A stretch of DNA of 6,466 nt, from positions 1 to 6,466 of the forward strand of contig CANNIJ010000083.1 in assembly GCA_947505025.1 (NCBI GenBank), given 5' to 3'. The notes under the pieces are model-generated. The model was not told the origin of the DNA. It searched no databases and worked only from the letters and a program-made list of their open reading frames with translations. Shown here in pieces: positions 1 through 6,402 of the stretch. The position numbers and the translations under genes are program-made. The DNA comes from Legionellaceae bacterium. GTDB lineage: Bacteria > Pseudomonadota > Gammaproteobacteria > Legionellales > Legionellaceae. Numbering within the stretch: position 1 is the stretch's first letter; every line of letters begins with the position of its first letter.

Positions 1-711
1 AATTAGATTCTGAGCCCCAGTCGCAGCCTCAATTTCCTGGCCTAACAAACGATCATGTGCAGCAGGACCACCAACTAAGACTACTCGAGCATGCCAACGC
101 TGTTGCATGTGCTTTATTACCGCTATATATCGATCAACCAACCATGCCCTTTCTGGTTTACTAGCGGCAGGATTGACTAACATCAATGGTTCTGCCGCGT
201 ATGGTATATGTTCTAGAGCCCAATCATCAGCAGCTTTATTCCGCGGCAGATCAAATCGAATTTCATGATAAGGAACACCCAAAACTCGTGCAAATTTTAA
301 AAAACCGTCCACAGTATGATCATCCCCTGGCGCAATCCGCTCATGGACAAACAACCAATGACAGTCTTTTGCTCGAATCGAGTCGTAACCGATCTTAAGT
401 TTGGCACGCAAGCAAGTATACAAGAAATTTACCCTAAAACTCGCTTGCGCTGCAATTAATATGTCAAACCTACGCTGCTTCATCCGCTGTTGAAAACGCC
501 AGTAGTCTAAAGGACTCTCAGGTTTATCAATCACAATAAACTCTATTCCCTCCATCCCCTCAACTAAGTCATATGCTGGACGTGAAATAACCCACGTTAA
601 TAACGTGTCTTTATAATGCGCTTGCAGAGCACGCACTAAAGGTACTAACATTATCACATCACCCATTGCAGAAAGACGTACAATACAGATTGATTTAGGC
701 GATTTAGTCAT
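1..711 (-). CDS. Glycosyltransferase family 9 (ADP-heptose:LPS heptosyltransferase-like), partial: C-terminus beyond left edge
   Basis: The reverse strand stays open from ATG at 711 to the window edge, giving 237 codons without a stop; family members are usually about 340-350 residues, so roughly the last third is missing. The N-terminus carries RLSAMGDV (residues 12-19), the hallmark start of GT9 enzymes (RLSAIGDV), in the N-terminal Rossmann domain. A second Rossmann-like half begins near residue 178 with LMLVNPAASKPERAW, matching the nucleotide-sugar-binding half of the family. GT9 enzymes transfer heptose from ADP-heptose to the LPS inner core on the cytoplasmic face of the inner membrane; the exact acceptor cannot be told from this fragment, so no waa symbol is given. 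Its start overlaps the end of the zinc-finger gene by 8 bases (ATGACTAA), with no clear Shine-Dalgarno, which suggests translational coupling. Family certain, specificity unknown. Confidence 0.88.
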   Translation of the reverse strand, partial: MTKSPKSICIVRLSAMGDVIMLVPLVRALQAHYKDTLLTWVISRPAYDLVEGMEGIEFIVIDKPESPLDYWRFQQRMKQRRFDILIAAQASFRVNFLYTCLRAKLKIGYDSIRAKDCHWLFVHERIAPGDDHTVDGFLKFARVLGVPYHEIRFDLPRNKAADDWALEHIPYAAEPLMLVNPAASKPERAWLVDRYIAVIKHMQQRWHARVVLVGGPAAHDRLLGQEIEAATGAQNLI

Positions 712-901
712 GTTCGAGTACAAATAAGGTGCTGCAATATGGACAAACACATGTGCCGGTTTCTTCTATTGGTAAATATACTTTGGGATGAGCTGCCCAC
801 AAAGACATATGATCCATAGGACAGCTTAAAGGTAAATCATGTGTACGAACAACCTGTATCTTCTCTGCGCATGCAGTGTTTTTGCTATGATCGGATGTCA
901 T
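704..901 (-). CDS. Small CHCC-type zinc-finger protein (NDUFS6-like zf-CHCC family), 65 aa
   Basis: A 65-residue protein with the CHCC pattern: Cys27 in DLPLSCP, His38 in HPKVYLPI, then Cys53 and Cys56 in CPYC. The same zinc-binding fold occurs in the mitochondrial complex I accessory subunit NDUFS6; the bacterial versions are short stand-alone proteins with no settled function. It probably folds as one Zn-binding domain preceded by about 20 flexible residues, and it has no signal peptide or membrane segment. I chose ATG at 901 because AGGTGA at 907-912 sits 5 bases upstream. An in-frame GTG at 910, whose GTGA overlaps the miaA stop, would add three residues (68 aa) but lies inside that Shine-Dalgarno. 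The stop overlaps the glycosyltransferase start. It occupies the place where hfq follows miaA in E. coli. Family assignment is firm; the role is unknown. Confidence 0.88.
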   Translation of the reverse strand: MTSDHSKNTACAEKIQVVRTHDLPLSCPMDHMSLWAAHPKVYLPIEETGTCVCPYCSTLFVLEHD

Positions 902-906
902 TATTT

Positions 907-912
907 TCACCT
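907..912 (-). promoter_or_regulatory. Shine-Dalgarno AGGTGA for the zinc-finger gene
   Basis: AGGTGA on the minus strand lies 5 bases before ATG 901 and covers the miaA stop codon (TGA, 909-907). This decides for ATG 901 over the in-frame GTG at 910, which is inside the site, and ties translation of the small gene to the end of miaA. Confidence 0.75.
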
Positions 913-1839
913 GTTATCTATAAATTGTTTGATATCTTCCAAGATTGTCTTATTTTCATGTGCAAAAACCATCTGCGCAGCCGGCCAATTACGTAACCAG
1001 GTCAACTGGCGCTTGGCCAACTGACGAGTGGCAGCTAAGCCCTTCTCCACAAATATCTCGTGATTATATGCCCCATTTAAATACTCAAACGCTTGCCTAT
1101 AACCCACGCAACGCATAGACGGATGTGCCAGAGTCAATGACCATTTATGCGTCAACTGCACCACCTCATCTAAAAAACCTTGACCTAACATCTGTTTAAA
1201 ACGTACAGCAATTCTTGCATGCAACACGGCTCGAGATTCTGGCAACATAACTACGTTAAACCAACGTAAATTATGTTGGTTTGGTTTTGATTCGCATAAT
1301 GCTGACCATGGTATACCGGTAGTCTGATATATCTCCAAAGCACGTTGAATCCTTTGTGTATCTGATGGATGAATCCTTTGAGCTGAAATCGGATCAACCT
1401 CAGATAACCGCCGATGCATCATGGGCCAGCCATGCTGCAAAGCTTGTTCAAGTAATGATGCTCGTAACACTGAATCAGCTGCCGGTAACTGTGATAGGCC
1501 CTGCTGCAATGCGCGAAAATACATCATGCTACCACCAACCAACAATGGAATCTTGCCACGCTGATAAATATCCTGACAACAACTAAATACATCTGCACAA
1601 CATTGTGCTGCCGAATATGTGTCCGTAGGGTCACAAATATCAATCAAATGATGCGGAACACGCGCTAAGATCGCTGATGTTGGTTTGGCTGTGCCTATAT
1701 CCATGTCACGATAAATCATAGCAGAATCAATGCTGATAATTTCAACTGGTAACAAATCACTCCATTCTAAAGCCCAGTCAGTTTTGCCAACAGCTGTAGG
1801 ACCCATCAAACACACGCAACTTATGGCATTACTCTGCAT
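907..1839 (-). CDS. miaA: tRNA dimethylallyltransferase (tRNA A37 prenyltransferase) MiaA
   Basis: Transfers the dimethylallyl group of DMAPP to N6 of A37 in tRNAs reading UNN codons, giving i6A, which MiaB can later convert to ms2i6A. The protein is 310 residues (E. coli 316). Visible motifs: P-loop GPTAVGKT (13-20); DSAMIYRDMDIGTAKP (38-53) with the catalytic-base Asp38; LLVGGSMMYF (99-108); SMRCVGYRQ, the usual (S/P)xRxxGYRQ motif; and ATRQLAKRQLTWLR near the C-terminus. Start choice: ATG at 1839 gives the family length, with a weak GAG at 1846-1848 as Shine-Dalgarno. The frame is open to 1881 but the extra 14 residues do not resemble the family. It overlaps the mutL 3' end by 11 bases. 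Oddities: GGT is GGS here, and two Cys pairs (80-81, 87-88) fall in a helix that is not Cys-rich in E. coli. Identity is certain. Confidence 0.97.
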   Translation of the reverse strand: MQSNAISCVCLMGPTAVGKTDWALEWSDLLPVEIISIDSAMIYRDMDIGTAKPTSAILARVPHHLIDICDPTDTYSAAQCCADVFSCCQDIYQRGKIPLLVGGSMMYFRALQQGLSQLPAADSVLRASLLEQALQHGWPMMHRRLSEVDPISAQRIHPSDTQRIQRALEIYQTTGIPWSALCESKPNQHNLRWFNVVMLPESRAVLHARIAVRFKQMLGQGFLDEVVQLTHKWSLTLAHPSMRCVGYRQAFEYLNGAYNHEIFVEKGLAATRQLAKRQLTWLRNWPAAQMVFAHENKTILEDIKQFIDNR

Positions 1840-3439
1840 ATAGAGCTCGACAACGATCAGCGTCCAAACGTACGCATCCAAACAATCCTACAGAGTTTAA
1901 CATACTGGATAAATAATCCGTCAATCCTGAGCGTTGATCTGCGTCCCATTGTAAGATATCACATTGTATACAACTTATAAATAAACTGGATAACGTCTTT
2001 AGATCCCATGCAGACTGACGATCCAAACCAGAAAAAACCTGTTTCAAATCCAATGATGGCAATAAAACAGGCAAAGTTTGCACTGCAATTTTATCAGCAC
2101 CAATCAACTCGACATGTACACCTAACTGCTTAAACAACTCCAGACACAAAACAGCTCGTTGATATGTAACGGCAGAAAGTTGATAAGTAACCGGAACCAG
2201 TAATGGTCTTGCAATCAATAACCATCCATTTTCAGCCAACCAATTAGTATGTTGATCTTTTAACACTCGCGGCACATCAACCAAATATGGAACATTAGAT
2301 GTTTCTGCTTCAGTTAAAGAAATTACTGCAAATTGTGTATTTAAGGTCAACCATGAGCAGTTATTAGTGCTCATAAAGGTTTCAGCATTCGGCTTATTAG
2401 CCACTGCATCTTTAGAATTAGAGACGGCCGCACCGAGTAGATCATTTTGATCCGACAAAGCATGTAAGATCTGATGTCGAATCACATCGTGTACCCCACG
2501 TGGATCTTGAAAGCGCACCTCATGTTTAGTCGGATGTACGTTCACATCTACAACATCTGCCGGCAAAGATATATATAAAACGCACGCAGGATAACGTCCG
2601 GGGTGTAGTAAATCTGTATACGCTTGTCGCAATGCGTTATCTATCAACTTATCTTTTACCATCCTTTGATTTAAATAGATCCATTGCCGGTTATTTTGGC
2701 TGCGCTGATATGCAGAACTACTAATCCAACCAGTTAAATTTAGATCATCTTGCGTAACATCAATAAAAATAGCATGTTCTACAAAAGATTTGCCAAAAAT
2801 CTTTTGCACCCTTAACAATCTTGTACGAGCACAATGCGCTGCCGGCAAACAAAACTGCTGAGTAGAATTATGCCATACAGTGATCGCTACATGTGGGGCA
2901 CTTAAAGCAAAACGTTTGACAACATCCTCAACGGCCTGGTATTCCAAGCGCTCACTCTTAAGAAATTTTTTGCGTACGGGGGTATTATAAAATAAATCTA
3001 ATACATCAACTGTAGTCCCCTGAGCCCGAGCACAAGGCTTGATTTTTACACCGTTCTCATCGCTAATGAGCTCCCAGGCATACTCTTGTGCAGATGTTTT
3101 TGACGCCAGGTGTACACGCGCAATTGATGCAATACTAGCTAAGGCCTCGCCACGAAACCCCATGCTATGTAATTTATATAAATCACTTAATTGATTAATC
3201 TTGCTCGTGGCGTGAGGTGCTATGGCCAGAGGCAAGTCTTCGGCTAAGATGCCCGTACCATTATCGCTGATCTTTATTTGATTTAAACCACCAAAACTTA
3301 ACTCAATGGTCAAGATATCTGCCCCAGCATCCACGGCATTTTCGAGTAATTCTTTGACTACAGATGCCGGACGCTCAATCACTTCACCGGCGGCAATTTG
3401 ATTTGCTACGAACGGTGACAAGGCATGAATCCGCTGCAT
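1829..3439 (-). CDS. mutL: DNA mismatch repair protein MutL (short-linker, non-endonuclease type)
   Basis: GHKL ATPase that couples MutS mismatch recognition to strand incision and UvrD loading. Of 536 residues, about 1-330 form the N-terminal ATPase/transducer domain: NQIAAGEV (13-20), KELLENAVDAG (29-39) with catalytic Glu30 and Mg-binding Asn34, DNGTG (59-63), HATSK (76-80), GFRGEAL (94-100) and VHPTKHEVRF (301-310). The C-terminal dimerisation domain (about 361-536) aligns by eye with E. coli MutL, including PLLVPVTYQLSA and the LKQLG-like helix. The DQHA(x)2E(x)4E endonuclease motif is absent, as in species that use MutH. The linker is only about 30 residues against roughly 90-100 in E. 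coli (615 aa). Start: ATG 3439 aligns with the E. coli N-terminus and has GAGG 9 bases upstream. ATG at 3454, overlapping the amiB stop as ATGA, would add five residues. Confidence 0.96.
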   Translation of the reverse strand: MQRIHALSPFVANQIAAGEVIERPASVVKELLENAVDAGADILTIELSFGGLNQIKISDNGTGILAEDLPLAIAPHATSKINQLSDLYKLHSMGFRGEALASIASIARVHLASKTSAQEYAWELISDENGVKIKPCARAQGTTVDVLDLFYNTPVRKKFLKSERLEYQAVEDVVKRFALSAPHVAITVWHNSTQQFCLPAAHCARTRLLRVQKIFGKSFVEHAIFIDVTQDDLNLTGWISSSAYQRSQNNRQWIYLNQRMVKDKLIDNALRQAYTDLLHPGRYPACVLYISLPADVVDVNVHPTKHEVRFQDPRGVHDVIRHQILHALSDQNDLLGAAVSNSKDAVANKPNAETFMSTNNCSWLTLNTQFAVISLTEAETSNVPYLVDVPRVLKDQHTNWLAENGWLLIARPLLVPVTYQLSAVTYQRAVLCLELFKQLGVHVELIGADKIAVQTLPVLLPSLDLKQVFSGLDRQSAWDLKTLSSLFISCIQCDILQWDADQRSGLTDYLSSMLNSVGLFGCVRLDADRCRALYAE

Positions 3440-3448
3440 TGGTGACTG

Positions 3449-3452
3449 CCTC
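3449..3452 (-). promoter_or_regulatory. Shine-Dalgarno GAGG for mutL
   Basis: GAGG on the minus strand, 9 bases before ATG 3439 and overlapping the amiB stop. It supports 3439 as the mutL start; the upstream in-frame ATG at 3454 has no comparable site and would make the N-terminus five residues longer. Confidence 0.6.
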
Positions 3453-4767
3453 ATACTGTACTTGATGTCTGTATCAATGGAGTAGATGCAGGGAATGCAC
3501 GTACAATCCTTCGATGTAGATTTGACATAGCTTCAACCCGTGTTCCACGTGGCGGATGATCCCAAAAATATCCTTTGATCCCGGCAAAAATTGCTTGGCT
3601 CAAACGTACTTGATAACGTGCATCTGTAAGGTTTTTTTCTTCTCGTGGATTAGTAATAAAACCGGTTTCGATTAATACTGAAGGAATATCTGGCGATTTT
3701 AATACAACAAAACGCGCTTGTTCCACATGCTTGTGATGCAAGCGCGTGACACTATTTAGATTACTTAATACACGACTACCCATTTGTACACTGGCACCGA
3801 TTGTGGCGGTTTGTGACAAATCAAGTAAAACTGTGCGTATCATGCCATTTTTATCATCCAATGTAGATAATTTAACACCACCCAATTCAGAATAATTTTC
3901 CTTTTCAGCTAACCATCTAGCCGCTTCGCTGGTTGCGCCGTTTTGCGACAAAGCAAATACTGATGCACCATTAGACTCATGATTACCAAAAGCATCTGCA
4001 TGAATCGCGACAAAAATATCAGCATTATAGCGTCTTGCGCTGTGAAGTCGCTCACGCAAGCCAACATAATAATCACCAGTACGTGTTAATACTGCGTGCA
4101 TTCCAGGTTGTGCATCGATGCATTTTTTCAACTGCTGTGCGATAGCCAGCACCACAGCTTTTTCTGTACTTGCATTTGGGCCACGCGCACCTGAATCACG
4201 TCCGCCATGACCTGGATCGATCACTACTACTACATCACGTAATGTATTTTTAGGCATTTGCCGCGTTACACTTACCGCATTAGTGGCTGATCCAGCTGTC
4301 AACTTTGCGGTTTTGGCAAAAGCCTGGACTGTGTTTGCAGATGCCGCCAACGCCTTAGATATCGGTTTTTGGATAACCCGCGCCTGAAAATCCACCCGTA
4401 AACCAGGCTGCGTTGTATTTTGTCCGCAGCTCGAAGTATGCACAACTACATTTCTGTCTAGATCAAAGACTAAACGCAGAATATCTGGCTCAGGTCGCCC
4501 ACTACGAACGTTCACTACGATCCCTGCACGTAGATTAGACGGTAATACTTGCTGTATACGCTGGGTATTTGCTAAATCAATAACCACGCGATCCGGATGT
4601 TGTAAAGAAAAAACCTTGGGTGCTACCGATCCATTGACTGTCAAACAAAATACAGCATGATTTATATCATTAGAAATCATTGCCACATGATTTAAAGTGG
4701 CTGCATTAATTACACTGCTCCACAGAGACAGTAATGTTAAAAATATTATCTTTTTATTTGAAATCAC
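3451..4767 (-). CDS. amiB: N-acetylmuramoyl-L-alanine amidase AmiB (AMIN + Amidase_3), exported
   Basis: Periplasmic zinc amidase that cuts the amide bond between N-acetylmuramic acid and the stem peptide to split septal peptidoglycan during daughter-cell separation. Counting from GTG 4767 (438 aa; E. coli AmiB 445): signal peptide 1-22, with KK, a hydrophobic core and likely cleavage INA|ATL; AMIN domain about 25-125; a linker rich in Ala, Thr and Lys; then Amidase_3 from about 178. Zinc ligands are His187 (DPGHGG), Glu202 (TEK) and His256 (IHADA); catalytic Glu367 lies in LIETGF. The insert at about 278-336 (SEAARWLAEKEN..., LLDLSQTATI) matches the autoinhibitory helix region of amidases activated by EnvC/NlpD-type LytM factors. 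No LysM repeat is seen; the tail after 402 is basic and unrecognised. Start: GTG 4767 overlaps the tsaE stop (GTGA) and gives a clean signal peptide. ATG 4818 adds 17 residues and a 55-base overlap and cannot be excluded. Confidence 0.93.
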   Translation of the reverse strand: MISNKKIIFLTLLSLWSSVINAATLNHVAMISNDINHAVFCLTVNGSVAPKVFSLQHPDRVVIDLANTQRIQQVLPSNLRAGIVVNVRSGRPEPDILRLVFDLDRNVVVHTSSCGQNTTQPGLRVDFQARVIQKPISKALAASANTVQAFAKTAKLTAGSATNAVSVTRQMPKNTLRDVVVVIDPGHGGRDSGARGPNASTEKAVVLAIAQQLKKCIDAQPGMHAVLTRTGDYYVGLRERLHSARRYNADIFVAIHADAFGNHESNGASVFALSQNGATSEAARWLAEKENYSELGGVKLSTLDDKNGMIRTVLLDLSQTATIGASVQMGSRVLSNLNSVTRLHHKHVEQARFVVLKSPDIPSVLIETGFITNPREEKNLTDARYQVRLSQAIFAGIKGYFWDHPPRGTRVEAMSNLHRRIVRAFPASTPLIQTSSTV

Positions 4768-5219
4768 AGCATCAACGACACCAGTCGCCGGCCTAATGTA
4801 GTATATGCTTGTGCGCATAATTCACGTCCATCGCCATGTGTGGTTAATGAAAAAGCAACGTCTACAGAAATTCGATCAGCCAGTAAATCTTTAGGCCATT
4901 CAATACAACACACTGCATCGGTACTTAAATAGTCACGTAAGCCTAAGTCATCCAATGCACTCGAATGTTCAAGACGATAAAAATCGAAATGATGCACTAC
5001 AAAGTCTGAGCAATCATAGGTTTCTACTAATGAAAAGGTTGGGCTTTTTATAGAGGATTTAATCCCTAATGTACGTAACAACGCACGAATTAAAGTTGTT
5101 TTGCCTGAACCAATCTCACCGGAAAAGGTTAATACAGCTGGTGCAGACAACTCTTTAACTAAACACTCTGCTAAACGTTCACTGTGCGCGTGGGTCGGCA
5201 AAACAATGCTTGCATGCAT
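4764..5219 (-). CDS. tsaE: tRNA threonylcarbamoyladenosine biosynthesis ATPase TsaE (YjeE)
   Basis: P-loop ATPase that works with TsaB and TsaD to put threonylcarbamoyl on A37 of tRNAs reading ANN codons (t6A); its ATP hydrolysis resets the TsaBD complex in the cytoplasm. The 151-residue length matches E. coli (153). Motifs: Walker A GEIGSGKTT (34-42), switch-like KSPTFSLVETY (58-68), HFDFYRL (77-83) with Mg-coordinating Asp79, and CCIEWP (104-109) with the conserved Glu107-Trp108. The start ATG at 5219 has a near-perfect TGAGGTGA Shine-Dalgarno 3 bases upstream that includes the sspB stop codon. The end overlaps the amiB GTG start by 4 bases. It sits directly before amiB-mutL-miaA, as in E. 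coli, so two position-37 tRNA modification genes share one transcription unit. Confidence 0.97.
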   Translation of the reverse strand: MHASIVLPTHAHSERLAECLVKELSAPAVLTFSGEIGSGKTTLIRALLRTLGIKSSIKSPTFSLVETYDCSDFVVHHFDFYRLEHSSALDDLGLRDYLSTDAVCCIEWPKDLLADRISVDVAFSLTTHGDGRELCAQAYTTLGRRLVSLML

Positions 5220-5222
5220 TTT

Positions 5223-5230
5223 TCACCTCA
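5223..5230 (-). promoter_or_regulatory. Strong Shine-Dalgarno TGAGGTGA for tsaE
   Basis: TGAGGTGA on the minus strand ends 3 bases before the tsaE ATG at 5219. Its first three bases are the sspB stop codon, so ribosomes ending sspB stop directly on the tsaE initiation site. It is the best-matching Shine-Dalgarno I saw in the window. Confidence 0.75.
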
Positions 5231-5656
5231 GACTAGCGGATCCATGTGCTGCTCATGGCTGCTTTTTACCAGTGTTAACGACGGTTTAGCCGTTTTCTTA
5301 GCTTTAAAGCTGGATCTTTTGGTGGGTGGCAATACTGCATCATCATACTCCAACCCAAACTCCATACCACGTCCATTTTCTTTTGCATAAATCGCGAAGA
5401 CTGCCGTAGGACTTACGGATATATCTACGGTTTTGCCTGAAAATCGTGTGCTAAAAGTAATCATGTCATTATCCATCTGCAATTGACGACATGCGCTGGG
5501 TGAAATATTCAGAATGATTCTACCATCCTGGGCAAAATCTTGAGGCAGATCACTGTCTGGATCGTTTGAATTAACCAATAAATATGGTGTTAAATCATTG
5601 TCCACGATCCACTCATATACAGATCTTATAAAATAAGGTCGATTTGAAGTCATCAT
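5228..5656 (-). CDS. sspB: ClpXP protease specificity-enhancing factor SspB
   Basis: Adaptor that binds ssrA-tagged products of ribosome rescue and delivers them to ClpXP. It has 142 residues (E. coli 165). The substrate-binding domain (about 1-108) is clear: RPYFIRSVYEWIVDN (6-20), LTPYLLV, DGRIILNISPSA (44-55), FSTRFSG and the AIYAKENG box (88-95). A ClpX-binding (XB) motif, KPSLTLVK (124-131), parallels RPALRVVK of E. coli. It is odd in two ways: the linker between domain and XB is only about 15-20 residues and basic (KRSSFKAKK) rather than long and acidic, and 11 residues (SSHEQHMDPLV) follow the XB motif, which normally ends the protein. Start: ATG 5656 has TAGGA at 5666-5670, 9 bases upstream; a second ATG directly follows. 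It lies 1 base after sspA, the usual sspAB pairing. Confidence 0.95.
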   Translation of the reverse strand: MMTSNRPYFIRSVYEWIVDNDLTPYLLVNSNDPDSDLPQDFAQDGRIILNISPSACRQLQMDNDMITFSTRFSGKTVDISVSPTAVFAIYAKENGRGMEFGLEYDDAVLPPTKRSSFKAKKTAKPSLTLVKSSHEQHMDPLV

Positions 5657-5657
5657 T

Positions 5658-6278
5658 TTATGCAGTCCTAAGTTGCAGTTCAGCCTCAGTCAAGCTACTT
5701 TCAAAACATGGTCGATTAAACACGCGCACCATATAAGATTGTAAACCTTCAGCCTCTTCTGGAACTATAATACCCAATTTAGGCAACCGCCACAATAAAG
5801 GCGCTAATGCACAATCCAATAAAGATAATTCTTCACTTAAAAAATACGGTGTATCTAAAAATAATGGATCCAAGCTAATTAAACTATCCAAAAGTAACGC
5901 TCGAGCAGCTGTAGGATCAGCACTAGTTTGAATCTCATTCATTAGTGAGTACCAGTCTTTCTCAATCCGATATAACATTTTGCGCGTTTCAGCACGTGCC
6001 ACTGGATACACCGGTAACAACGGCGGATGCGGAAAGCGTTCATCTAAATATTCCATTATAATGCGTGCTTTATACAACACTAATTCACGATCAATTAAAA
6101 CTGGCATGATGCCATATGGATTAGAGGCTAAAACTTCCTCAGGGACCGGAGCATCCTCTATAGAAATGATCTCAACATTCACACCTTTTTCGGCTAACAC
6201 CATACGAACTTGGTGACTATAAATATCACCATGATCAGAATACATTGACATGACCGTACGTTTTGTAATAATCGCCAT
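5658..6278 (-). CDS. sspA: Stringent starvation protein A SspA (RNA polymerase-associated, GST fold)
   Basis: GST-fold protein without transferase activity that binds sigma70 RNA polymerase holoenzyme and shifts transcription in stationary phase, acid stress and starvation. The 206 residues align along their whole length with E. coli SspA: KRTVM, DIYSHQVRMVLAEKG (18-32), DRELVLYKARIIMEYLDERF (63-82), the surface-pocket motif Pro83-His84-Pro85, PVYPVARAETR (89-99), RIEKDWYSLMN (about 105-115), an LLWRLPKLGI helix, and SLTEAE near the end. The thioredoxin-like half spans about 1-85 and the helical half about 90-200. Start: ATG 6278 has CTGGAG with GGAG at 6287-6290, 8 bases upstream; an adjacent TTG at 6281 would add one residue. 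It is the first gene after the extended -10 promoter and so probably heads the unit. Identity is certain. Confidence 0.97.
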   Translation of the reverse strand: MAIITKRTVMSMYSDHGDIYSHQVRMVLAEKGVNVEIISIEDAPVPEEVLASNPYGIMPVLIDRELVLYKARIIMEYLDERFPHPPLLPVYPVARAETRKMLYRIEKDWYSLMNEIQTSADPTAARALLLDSLISLDPLFLDTPYFLSEELSLLDCALAPLLWRLPKLGIIVPEEAEGLQSYMVRVFNRPCFESSLTEAELQLRTA

Positions 6279-6286
6279 CAATAATG

Positions 6287-6290
6287 CTCC
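6287..6290 (-). promoter_or_regulatory. Shine-Dalgarno GGAG for sspA
   Basis: GGAG in CTGGAG on the minus strand, 8 bases before ATG 6278. It fits the ATG rather than the preceding in-frame TTG and starts translation of the first gene of the unit. Confidence 0.7.
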
Positions 6291-6344
6291 AGGTTTCTTT
6301 GATTGTTCAAACCAATTCTTTTACGAAAGGAATACAAGTAGGTC

Positions 6345-6353
6345 ATTATATCA
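6345..6353 (-). promoter_or_regulatory. Extended -10 promoter (TGATATAAT) upstream of sspA
   Basis: The minus strand reads TGATATAAT: a perfect TATAAT (6350-6345) preceded by TG and one base, the extended -10 element of sigma70. The hexamer about 17 bases upstream (CACCGC, 6373-6368) does not resemble TTGACA, so the promoter would rely on the extended element. Transcription would start near 6338, giving a leader of about 60 bases before sspA. The leader contains a small imperfect hairpin (6315-6333: ATTC, TTT, loop CGTA, AAA, GAAT, one bulge) and the sspA Shine-Dalgarno. This is the best promoter candidate for the whole minus-strand gene run. Confidence 0.65.
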
Positions 6354-6370
6354 CACAATCGCAGCTTGCG

Positions 6371-6402
6371 GTGTGTTGTTTAAAAAACATACTAATACAC
6401 AC
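6371..6402 (-). repeat. Imperfect inverted repeat just upstream of the sspA promoter
   Basis: Outer arms GTGTGT (6371-6376) and ACACAC (6397-6402) enclose inner arms TGTTT (6377-6381) and AAACA (6385-6389), with a three-base loop and a seven-base bulge. No T-run follows on the minus strand, so it is not a classical terminator of an upstream gene in that direction. It borders the poor -35 region and could be a regulator-binding site or chance. Confidence 0.4.

Noticed and set aside
186..398. 70-codon plus-strand open frame
   Set aside because: Lies antisense to the glycosyltransferase, whose motifs are clear; no recognisable protein features or ribosome site.
839..1024. 61-codon plus-strand open frame with a hydrophobic start
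   Set aside because: Antisense to the zinc-finger gene and the miaA 3' end; its composition is explained by the conserved proteins on the other strand.
1356..1586. 76-codon plus-strand open frame
   Set aside because: Antisense shadow inside the conserved core of miaA.
2984..2989. TATAAT on the minus strand inside mutL
   Set aside because: The nearest TTGATG is only 14 bases upstream and no TG extension is present; the bases encode the conserved LFYNTPVRKKFL segment.
6055..6060. TATAAT on the minus strand inside sspA
   Set aside because: No good -35 (TTAGTG at 17 bases) and the codons belong to the conserved IIMEYLDERF motif.
5980..6216. 78-codon plus-strand open frame
   Set aside because: Antisense to the strongly conserved sspA; no family resemblance.
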